Part shown: piece after piece, positions 54,686 to 64,000 of the stretch
Position numbering within the stretch: the first letter of the stretch is position 1
Layout of the letters: each line of letters opens with the position of its first letter
The notes under the pieces: generated by a model
What the model was told of the DNA's origin: nothing
The model's database searches: none
What the model saw: the letters and a program-made list of their open reading frames with translations, nothing else
From: Cordylochernes scorpioides
Taxonomy: Eukaryota > Arthropoda > Arachnida > Pseudoscorpiones > Chernetidae
Assembly: GCA_030710605.1 (NCBI GenBank)
Contig: CP092886.1
Span: 52,905,862-52,969,861 of the forward strand
DNA: 64,000 nt
Reading direction: 5' to 3'
Translations under genes and position numbers: made by a program

Positions 54686-54962
54686 ATAACACTGTTTTGA
54701 AAAATATATATTGAATAAATATATTATAATATCTAGATATATATATATTGTAGAAAATTTAATTTATTTTCACTATATTATTTATCTGATGATTCAAAAA
54801 CGGTTAGTCGACTCTTTGGTTTTCTAAATTAATTTGATTATCTTTTTAAATTTTTATATGAAGGCTCTATCTTCTTAAATAAATTATTTGATATTAGCGA
54901 CGAATTTAATTTTCTCAATTAATTAACTTACAATCTGGGCTAGCGCTGCTGCAATCATTCCA

Positions 54963-56200
54963 ATGAACTCTAAAGTGGAAAAACGAAGAAAGGCCGAAGA
55001 CTACAAGGTTTACCGCCGATTGAAACAAAAGAATAAGACATGTCTGTCAAAACTGAACAAGAAGGACAGCAGACGAGAGCATCCGTCACCTGCCTTCAGC
55101 AACCAAGATATTCATCTACATTTACAGGTAAGTCCCCAGCAATAGTGCTCAAATATTTTGATCGAGTAGCCATATACAATGGTTAGGATGATCAACTGTG
55201 CCATGACAACGTTGTTTGCTTCCTAGATGTAATTACTAAATGCTTGTTCAAGAACGTGGAAGGATATATAACGTCATGGGTATAATTTAAAAGCGATTTT
55301 CTTATAAATTTTGTCGATGGTAACCAATTTGTTTAAAAGGTTCAAAAACTTGCTACAACTATTTGAATTTCTGGTGCTTTCCAGTTATATCCATTAGGTA
55401 GTTCTAAAGTCAAAAATTACGGAAGCGTCGAAATCAATTAATTTTCATCGATTGTGACCATCTAAAATATTCATATTTCATAGCCAGAAAATTATCAAGA
55501 ATCATAATTTATAGAACAACTTGTTATCGGGATAACCAAGAAGGATCACCTAATTTGAGTAAAATAATTTCTATTTCCACATCAGATATCTCAGTATTCA
55601 ATAGGATAATAGACGAAGGTTTCCTAAGAAATCATATATGGTAAAATAAATATTAATCGCAATTTTCCTCAATACGATACAACAAGGCAAGGAAGAGTTT
55701 CGTATAACGCAGAACGCAAATAAATTGCTCAAATTTTAAAAATAGATGACTGACCTATTGGTACAATTGATCATATCTTAACTTACCCTGAAAATCTATG
55801 AACTAATCTATAATAAGATAGATATCAAATAGTGTATTGGCCGAAAACATTCACCAAAGGAAAACAAGAATTATTTAGACTTGGAAATGACTTTGCCTGA
55901 ATATTTAACCCAGTTATATTGGCATCAAAAACAAATCTCAAAGAACTGTAGAGCATCAAATTTCTACAGGGGATAATGCATCGATCAGGCGAATTCCTTA
56001 TCCATTATCCCCAACCGAACGTTAGATCATTCAGAATAAGGTCGACTAGATGCCACACGCAGTCATCATCCCGCCATCAGAAATCTCATTAGTCTCACTA
56101 GTTATTTTGGTAGACGATTTTACACAAAGGAACATTACAGATATTGTATCTTCTCTGAATGTAGCTAGTAAATTCAGTTGGATCTCGAAAAATTTAGAAA
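54963..56200 (+). pseudogene. Degraded Ty3/gypsy-like polyprotein region
   Basis: At 55,945-56,120 the readable frame EHQISTGDNASIRRIPYPLS, a stop, then PPSEISLVSLVILV matches the start of gypsy-type reverse transcriptase (the H-I-TG-...-R-Y-SP-E and S-P-PVVLV pattern). Upstream, 54,963-55,145 is a basic 60-residue frame that may be the gag start or an unrelated exon; it ends at a good splice donor (ACAG then GTAAGT). Many stops between. No LTRs identified. Confidence 0.6.
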
Positions 56201-56675
56201 GCTGAATGCCCTTAATCGGAGATAATGTGATACCAAATGGTTATTTTAGAAAAAGGCAAAAGCTGGTCTTTTAGTAGTTTCAGTTATCAAAGTAATTTAA
56301 CCTTTCGATCAAAATTTAACATGGAAATACGTAGAGGACAATGCATTTCATTTATTTTTTAATGCAAATAATTCGAATTTCATTAATATACGAATATACC
56401 TTGGCGCCATCTATGGGAATTGATACTAAGGGCCAAACTGTGTATCATAGTTTAGAGCTATGCCCTTACCAATACAGAATCAGCTTCAGTATTCGTAAAA
56501 TCCAATGGAAGTCCTCATAATATAGGTCGAATTGGTAATTGTTGTTTCATCCAGTACGGATCTATGAAAGATTCTAGGCCAGAATATAGTGAAAATTTGA
56601 GGAATAAAGATTTTTTATGTGAAAAAAAGTAGCATATAAATGTCTAAAATATATCAAAACAGGGCATTTATAATT
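56201..56675. other. A+T-rich interval, no gene seen
   Basis: No feature recognised. Confidence 0.45.
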
Positions 56676-57730
56676 TTTGTGCAGAATACACACACAGCTT
56701 TATTGAGACCACCGGTCTTATCCATGTGCAGAATACACACAGCTTTATTGAGACCACCGGTGTTATCTTTGTGAATAATACACACACAGCTTTATTGAGA
56801 CCACCAGTGTTATCTTTGTGGAGAATACACACACACACAGCTTTATTGAGACCACCGGTCTTGTCTTTGTGCAGAATACACACACAGCTTTATTGAGACC
56901 ACCGGTCTTATCTTTGTGTAGAATACACACACAGCTTTATTGAGACCACCGGTGCTATCTTTGTGCAGAATACACACACAGCTTTATTGAGACCACCGGT
57001 GCTATCTTTGTGCAGAATACACACACAGCTTTATTGCGACCACCGTTTTTTATCTTTGTGCAGAATACACACACAGCTTTATTGCGACCACCGTTTTTTA
57101 TATTTGTGCAGATTACACACACACAGCTTTATTGCGACCACCGGTGTTATCTTTGTGCAGAATACACACACACAGCTTTATTGAGACCACCGGTCTTATA
57201 TTTGTGCAGAATACACACACAGCTTTATTGAGACCACCGGTCTTATATTTGTGCAGAATACACACACAGCTTCATTGAGGCCACCGGTGTTATCTTTGTG
57301 CAGAATACACAGACAGCTTTATTGAGACCACCGGTGTTATATTTGTGAATAATACACACACAGCTTCATTGAGGGCACCGGTGTTATCTTTGTGCAGAAT
57401 ACACAGACAGCTTTATTGAGACCACTGGTGTTATATTTGTGCATAATACACACACAGCTTTATTGAGACCACCGGTGTTATATTTGTGCAGAATACACTG
57501 ACAGCTTTATTGAGACCACCGGTGTTATCTTTGTGCAGAATACACACACAGCTTTATTGAGACCACCGGTCTTATCTTTGTGCAGAATACACACACAGCT
57601 TTATTGAGACCATCGTTTTTATCTTTATGCAGAATACACACACAACTTTATTGAGACCACAGGTTTTATCTTTGTGCAGAATACACACACAGCTTTATTG
57701 AGACCACCGATCTTATCTTTGTGCAGAATA
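56676..57730. repeat. 47-bp minisatellite array
   Basis: About 22 tandem units with 'tttgtgcagaata', a CA run of variable length, 'gctttattgagaccac' and 'cggt'. Variants (GAG to GCG, GGTCT to GGTGT or GTTTTT) are scattered, and neighbouring units share some of them. Translations of the array are repetitive artefacts. Confidence 0.95.
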
Positions 57731-58043
57731 TACAGATTAAGATAAAATAATATAACGATTTGGAAATTTATACAATATATCAACATACATACCAATTTCT
57801 CTCGGCTATGACCTTCATAAGTGCAAGGACGGCTTCGATTTCGGAACGATCTAAAGGAAGCCTAAGCTATAATGAAATAATTTCAACTAGTAACATGCAG
57901 TGGCACATTATTTCATATAAATCTGTACGTTCTGTTTGCGGAGATTATAAGCAAAGTCTATTGCTTCAATGTATTCTCAATATAATATATATTTTTCTAT
58001 TTTATGTAAAAAAATAAACATAATGACTTTAATTTTATTTATT
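57731..58043. other. No gene seen
   Basis: A short open frame (57,760-58,017) without family resemblance. Not called. Confidence 0.45.
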
Positions 58044-58086
58044 TGCCAATATTTCTAATGGCAACACTTCGACCTGTATCAGGGTA
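58044..58086 (-). ncRNA. Hammerhead-like motif, family C, isolated
   Basis: Minus strand: UACC, CUGAUACAG, a weak stem II region, GAAA, UAUU, GGCA. The first four core bases match CUGA, better than other family C copies, but stem II pairing is poor. Confidence 0.3.
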
Positions 58087-58400
58087 CAAAAATATTTATA
58101 TTTTAACAATAATATATACTTATTGTTTAAAAAAGCGCATTCCATTATTAATACAAACCAATATATGTACATACTATATTTAAAATATTACTTCTCCTGG
58201 GCATTACGTGGATGATGAATTTACAAGAATTGAATCCTAGAATAAGATGGGCGAACACTTTTGTTGAAATATTGACATTTGAAAAAAAAGAAGTGATCTA
58301 TGATAAGCTATTATATTGTGCAACTAAAATGGTTTGCGCCATCGTTGCTCTATTTCACCTTTGTACTCCTTTCATATATATACTATTTGTACTATTTTTT

Positions 58401-58437
<37 letters not shown>
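58401..58437. repeat. (TA)n microsatellite
   Basis: TA tract. Open frames running through it are spurious. Confidence 0.85.
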
Positions 58438-58439
<2 letters not shown>

Positions 58440-59334
58440 CAAAAAAAGATTCTCTGTTGATTTTGGAATTAGATATATATATAATTATTACTTGCTGATG
58501 CTGGTTATTTTGTGGATACATAAGTATGTTTTTGGTATTGTTATTGCAGTCGTAGTAAAAATGATTTTAACTTTGAAGCACAAATTTCTTTAATTGTGCT
58601 AATGAAGTATATAACAGATAATTTGATAAAGTATTACCTGTTTTAATGCGAAAAGAATAAAGGAAACACAAGGCTAATATACATATGTACAAAAAGATTT
58701 GAGCTGGCCAACGGGAAACAACAACAATGGGTTTATATACTCCAAAGCCGCGACATCTGGCGGTCGATTTTACAGGGTAATTTGATCTGGGAATTATAAT
58801 TTTAAAATTAAATACAAAAATTTTATATAACATATATATAATGTGAAAATACATAGAATATTATTTTTATGAAATAGAGCTTCCTATATCCCTTTTAAAA
58901 TATTACCTATTGAATATATCAAAACAATGCATTTTGGTGACGATCTCCGTGCAGAGAGAACAGAATTAGATAAAGAAATATGCCCTAACACACTTGTTGA
59001 ACAAATTCAGCCAAAACAGACGATCACTATACCATGGTTTCACGCCATGGCCCTCATCAGTACTATAATAAGCTGCCGTGTACTGACATAACCTGAACCC
59101 ATTGTATACTGATGTTGACTTTCGTTCGAATACTCCACAAAGATCGTGGAGCAACATACTCTACTATCTAAATATCTTCATAGTAGATGAGTAAAAAATG
59201 ATTTGTTTAATGAATTCATCAAAAAAGGAGTCTCTTTTAACATGTATATTTAGAGTATATTTTAAATATATGAATAAACAGTATTAAAATATTTATTGTT
59301 ATTAAAATACTCCAATTATTTATAGTAATAATAA
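58438..59334. other. A+T-rich interval, no gene seen
   Basis: Weak frames only. 59,030-59,050 contains a CCATGGTTTCACGCCATGG palindrome of no known role. Confidence 0.45.
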
Positions 59335-59735
59335 AAAGCACATGTGCTCGTGGTCAGGAGATGCCTTCTTTATTTTTAATATCAACACCTGACCCACTTA
59401 TCTTTTATTTTTTTCTATTCTTTTTTCATGTATTAAGCGTCTTTACGCAAATTTGGCCTTAAATACCCATTTCTTGATTTCTCAAGAAGCCATTGGGACC
59501 AAAAATCTTTTTGGTCGCAGTAATTACAGCCTACTCCACGCTGACGAGAGCCAACAAACGCGTTCGTGGATGGCTTTTCTTGATTTATCAAGAAATTGGG
59601 TTGGCCAAATATCACCGAGCAAGCTAAAAAAAAAAAGTTTTGTTTATTTTTTCTCCACTAGATGGCGCTCTGCCATCTAAAAAGCACATGTGCTCGTGGT
59701 CAGGAGATGCCTTCGTTATTTTTAATATATATATC
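59335..59735 (+). mobile_element. Hammerhead-repeat family A, more than one head-to-tail unit
   Basis: The tag 'gcacatgtgctcgtggtcag' occurs at about 59,338 and again 346 bp later at 59,684, in the same orientation. Between them are the complete family blocks including the hammerhead relic and the TTCTTGATTTATCAAGAA palindrome. One unit plus a terminal repeat is the arrangement expected from a retrozyme-like intermediate. Confidence 0.7.
59536..59569 (+). ncRNA. Hammerhead ribozyme relic, family A
   Basis: CCACG, CUGACGA, then a shortened stem II region and ACGCGUU, CGUGG. Stem I is perfect and the core CUGACGA exact, but the GAAA has been lost with part of stem II. Confidence 0.5.
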
Positions 59736-61044
59736 CTCTTTTTAAATAAATTTAATGTGAATCTATAAAGCCTCCACGGATTCTTAGATGATAAATGTAA
59801 ATGTTGACTATTTGATGAAATGGCGATGAACATGCACATATATAAACATTGGAAACTAAAAATGTATATATTAAAAAATGTATATATTAAAAAATGAATA
59901 TATATATATATTCCTAACTTACGAAATGAATAACTGTAAGCTATCTTATTTAAAAGGAATCAATGCCCAGAAGCTATCTTTATCCTTTTAAATCCTATAT
60001 GTCAACAGGACTGAGTCAACAACTAATGGCATCCTTTTATTTTTCCATGAAAATTTCTACGCCGTATCTAAGTCAATGTTTAACTAATTAATAATCTCCT
60101 TTGACAAATATAACGATAAGTTTGAGAGCCAAGATGAAATGTTACTTTTCGCTTTTAAACTTTTCATTATGTCAATATTTATTTATCTCTCTTTCTCTCT
60201 GGTATCACTATTAAAAGTGTTTGGATAAACCTTTACTATTTCAAAAGTGAAAGGTTTTTTAAAAGCTATATATATATATGGAAACATCAGTATAAATTAG
60301 AAAATATCCTTACTAATTTTGTAACTGGAATTTGCTAAGAGTTTGTGTCATCTATAAATATAAACATCAACTATTTGTTCAAATTTTTATTCTATAATAT
60401 TGCCGTTTCCCTCTCAAACATTTTATTGATAAATCAAGAAAAACCAACCATGTATTCGATTCAGTATTTTGACCCAGGGAAGCGTTGTGCACCTAATGTA
60501 TGCACGGCTGCACCGCGATATTACAAAAAAAAAAATAATAATAAATAAATAAACCAATGGGAACAGGATCATGTTTTCCAATTAATAAAAAAGTGTATCC
60601 TGATTGTTTATTTGAAATTACTGCATCTACCATCGCAATAATTTCAACTTTTCCATGAATTTTTCAAATTAAAACCTTCAAAAATAATGTTTTGATATAT
60701 AGAAATGAATTTTATAAATATAATTGCCATCTATCAATCAATTTGTAACAATATATTATTGGTAAAATGGGTTCCTCTTTTTACATAAATCAAATAAAAA
60801 TAGTATCTCTACAGTACTGTAGATATTTTATTGTAATTGTAATTGTTTATGTAAGAAAAGAATTACATTGCCAGTAAAGTATTGTTACAAATTTCATAGA
60901 AATGAACATGAATATGTCGTTGATTTGATGTCGTTAAGATACACTGGATTTCGATATAGAGGGCCCCAAGACTATATGTCGTCGTGCTAAAAATAAGAAT
61001 TTGAATTTTTATTGTGTGTTTGTATAGCCTCCGTTTTATGAGAC
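59736..61044. other. Unassigned, with repeat fragments
   Basis: A trace of family A (60,428-60,450) and a fragment near 60,720-60,930 related to the flank of the 30-31 kb MITE-like cluster ('attgccatctatc', 'tctctacagtactg'). No gene. Confidence 0.45.
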
Positions 61045-62655
61045 AAATTTATATATACGTATCATGATTCACTAAGTCTCAAGCTCTACAAGATTGATGC
61101 CCTAATATGATTGAGTGAAGATAAGTAAGAAGAATATATTTACGTATCATGACTCACTAAGTCTCAAGCTCTACAAGATATATACCCTAATATAATGGAG
61201 TGAAGATAAGTAAGAAGAATATATTTACGTATCATGATTCACTAAGTCTCAAGCTCTACAAGATTGATGCCCTAATATGATTGAGTGAAGATAAGTAAGA
61301 AGAATATATTTAGGTATCATGGCTCACTAAGTCTCAAGCTCTACAAGATTGATACCCTAATATGATTGAGTGAAGATAAGTAAGAAGAATATATTTACGT
61401 ATCATGACTCACTATGTCTAAAGCTCTACAAGATTGATACCCTAATATGATTGAGTGAAGATAAGTAAGAAGAATATATTTACGTATCATGACTCACTAT
61501 GTCTAAAGCTCTACAAAATTGATACCTTGATATGATTGAGTGAAGATAAGAAAGACGAATATATTTACGTATCATGACTCATATGTCTGAAGCTCTACAA
61601 GATTGATACCCTAAAAGGATTGAGAGAAGATAAGAAAGACGAATATATTTACGTATCATGACTCACTATGTCTAAAGCTCTACAAAATTGATACCCTAAT
61701 ATGATTGAGAGAAGATAAGAAAGACGAATATATTTACGTATCATGACTCATATGTCTAAAGCTCTACAAAATTGATACCCTAATATGATTGAGTGAAGAT
61801 AAGTAAGAAGAATATATTTACGTATCATGATTCACTAAGTCTCAAGCTTTACAAGATTGATGCCCTAATATGATTGAGTGAAGATAAGTAAGAAGAATAT
61901 ATTTACGTATCATGACTCACTATGTCTAAAGCTCTACAAAATTGATACCTTAATATGATTGAGTGAAGATAAGAAAGACGAATATATTTACGTATCATGA
62001 CTCATATGTCTGAAGCTCTACAAGATTGATACCCTAAAAGGATTGAGAGAAGATAAGAAAGACGAATATATTTACGTATCATGACTCATATGTCTAAAGC
62101 TCTACAAGATTGATACCCTAAAAGGATTGAGAGAAGATAAGAAAGACGAATATATTTACGTATCATGACTCACTATGTCTAAAGCTCTACAAAATTGATA
62201 CCCTAATATGATTGAGAGAAGATAAGAAAGACGAATATATTTACGTATCATGACTCATATGTCTAAAGCTCTACAAAATTGATACCCTAATATGATTGAG
62301 AGAAGATAAGAAAGACGAATATATTTACGTATCATGACTCACTATGTCTCAAGCTCTACAAAATTGATATCCTAATATGATTGAGTGAAGATAAGTAAGA
62401 AGAATATATTAACGTATCATGACTCACTAAGTCTCAAGCTCTACAAAATTGATATTCTAATATGATTGAGTGAAGATAAGTAAGAAGAATATATTAACGT
62501 ATCATGACTCACTAAGTCTCAAGCTCTACAAAATTGATATTCTAATATGATTGAGTGAAGATAAGTAAGAAGAATATATTAACGTATCATGACTCACTAA
62601 GTCTCAAGCTCTACAAAATTGATATCCTAATATGATTGAGTGAAGATAAATAAGA
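61045..62655. repeat. 85-bp satellite array with 82-bp variant units
   Basis: About 19 tandem units containing 'tacgtatcatgactcacta', 'agctctacaa' and 'taatatgattgagtgaagat'. Some units lack 3 bp ('gactcatatgtct' instead of 'gactcactatgtct'). The long and short types partly alternate between 61,500 and 62,340, an early higher-order pattern. No coding function. Confidence 0.95.
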
Positions 62656-63180
62656 ATATATTTAAATATAATAATTACTCAGAAATTTATTTCGAACAAT
62701 GATAAATATAAACAATCGCTATTATTTAAGAATAAATTTTAATCGCACATATTGGATCTGAAGCTTTCGAACTTTATATTTCTTTTACATGCAGAAGAAC
62801 GGTAATTTATGCAAATTCTTTTACATATATTTTGTAATATGAGGAATTCTTTACCCTGAAACAATATATTCGTTATTTATTGATCTTTTCTAAACATATT
62901 CCTATATATATTACAACCATATAAGCGTTGTAAATAGAGAAATGGCTTCGGGCAATATATCGATTATTATTTTTCAATATTTCTGTTTTCAGAATCGATC
63001 TTATTTCAGCATTGTTTACCTGAATCAACCGTTGATTCGATTTGTATAGGATTTCAATGTTTAAATGTTATATTGGTATTTATAAAACAATTATTATATA
63101 TAATGGAGGACCTGGATTCGAAACCCCCTGAAATAATATTTTCGCGCAAAAAAATGAATATATTTTAAAAATATAAAACA
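62656..63180. other. A+T-rich interval, no gene seen
   Basis: No feature recognised. Confidence 0.45.
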
Positions 63181-63529
63181 CTAGACGTGTGACCCGGGCT
63201 TCGCCCCGGGATTGACCCGTGTGCATATCTACCCGAGTGATATATATTTAGATAAGATTTTTTTAAATAATTGTTTGTTATTAGCATTATCTATTTGTTT
63301 GCATCAGCATAATTTAATCCAATCTTTGATAGAGGGCGCTGTTCGTGAGCTAAGTAGAATCATTTGAATATATAGTTTTGATAATTGAATGATACATTTT
63401 TTAAAATAGCCTATCGTCTTCCCCGTATTCTTTTACCTATGTATGGAAATTCTGGTTTGAATTAGTGAACTACTGCGAATTTGTATACCGGACAAACAAA
63501 CATACAAACATTGATATTCATATATATAG
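63181..63529 (-). mobile_element. Helitron/Helentron-like element, complete short copy
   Basis: On minus it starts with 'tatatatgaatatcaatg' and a TTTG-rich stretch, and ends GGGGCGAAGCCCGGG, GTCACACG, TCTAG. It includes the internal block shared with 5,503-5,720. About 349 bp, non-coding. Confidence 0.6.
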
Positions 63530-63778
63530 ATATTTAAATTCTAGCAATATGAATGAGTTGTTTGTTAGAATGACGGCGAATTTCTTTAATCTAAATGTTT
63601 TTGTATTGGTTTATCGTTATTTAACGTTTAAAGTTCTTACAAGTCCTTTGATTGAATATTTTCATATTTTGACGTTTGTGCGGAACTGTATAGCTGTTGA
63701 AATACGATTTTAATCATCAAGGATAAAAATCAATGTTATTTATATATATTACGATGTACTAGAGCGCCATCTGTTATC

Positions 63779-63980
63779 AAATTATAAAACTATTTTAGAG
63801 GCGTAATATTCTTTTTAAAATAAAACAATTTCTACTGTCCTTACTGCGATGGAAAAATTAAAGGGAGGGTTCACCACTGATGAGCCAGGCCCTCCCTTTA
63901 ATTTTTCCATCGCAGTAAGGACAGTAGAAATTGTTTTATTTTAAAAAGAATATTACGCCTCTAAAATAGTTTTATAATTT
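63779..63980. repeat. Perfect foldback, 91-bp arms
   Basis: Arms 63,779-63,869 and 63,890-63,980 are exact reverse complements around a 20-nt loop (ttcaccactgatgagccagg). The loop is the conserved centre of the CUGAUGAG MITE-like family, and the arms resemble 35,870-35,960. Confidence 0.95.
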
Positions 63981-64000
63981 ATATATATGAAGTCCATTTA

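Noticed and set aside
56668-57231. Repetitive frames in the 47-bp minisatellite
   Set aside because: Products of tandem repetition, in several frames and both strands, with no start or splice context.
58212-58593. Membrane-protein-like frames around the TA microsatellite
   Set aside because: The hydrophobic tyrosine/isoleucine runs come from the TA repeat, and two frames overlap.
61045-62655. CRISPR-like array
   Set aside because: Repeats are contiguous 82-85 bp units without unique spacers, in a eukaryotic satellite context.

Overview
This is a 64 kb, A+T-rich, intron-bearing metazoan window, most likely from an arthropod and probably a chelicerate (spider-like). That placement is an inference. 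It rests on small spliced genes with 51-52 bp introns, a eukaryotic tRNA-Gly gene, a glycine/tryptophan-rich secreted protein of cuticular type, and a Ty3/gypsy gag of the kind common in tick and spider genomes. No bacterial or viral gene is present.

Layout. (1) About 1-24,287 is a giant inverted duplication. The left arm (1-12,020) and right arm (12,793-24,287) are reverse-complement copies with point differences, indels and arm-specific insertions. They are separated by roughly 670 bp of unpaired sequence and a 100-N assembly gap. (2) 24.1-25.3 kb holds a hammerhead-bearing repeat and a foldback with a Penelope-like tail at its centre. (3) 25.4-27.3 kb is a gag-only LTR retrotransposon. (4) 27.3-38.2 kb holds two more copies of the gene and its flanks, repeated about every 8.3-8.6 kb and interrupted by MITE-like nests, a Tc1 relic, a LINE endonuclease relic and a tRNA/Helitron-like composite. 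(5) 38.26-42.24 kb is a mariner transposon split by an R1/I-like LINE, with a visible target-site duplication. (6) 42-56 kb is mostly featureless A+T-rich DNA with scattered relics. (7) 56.7-57.7 kb is a 47-bp minisatellite and 61.0-62.7 kb an 85-bp satellite. (8) The window ends in a perfect 91-bp foldback.

The only host genes I support are four paralogues of one two-coding-exon gene (copy 1 on +, copies 2-4 on -). Each encodes a signal peptide plus a G/W/Y-rich mature peptide of about 65-70 residues. Differences that I could read among copies 1-3 in exon 2 are synonymous, so the genes look constrained.

The most distinctive system is RNA-based. At least three separate repeat families carry stem-loop motifs built like type I hammerhead ribozymes: a CUGA-type core, stem II, GAAA, a very short stem III, a cleavage triplet and a closing stem I. 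Two families flank Penelope-like (GIY-YIG) coding remnants as inverted copies. The third occurs in 200-350 bp units, one of them in a head-to-tail arrangement like a retrozyme. Several stem positions change in a compensatory way between copies.
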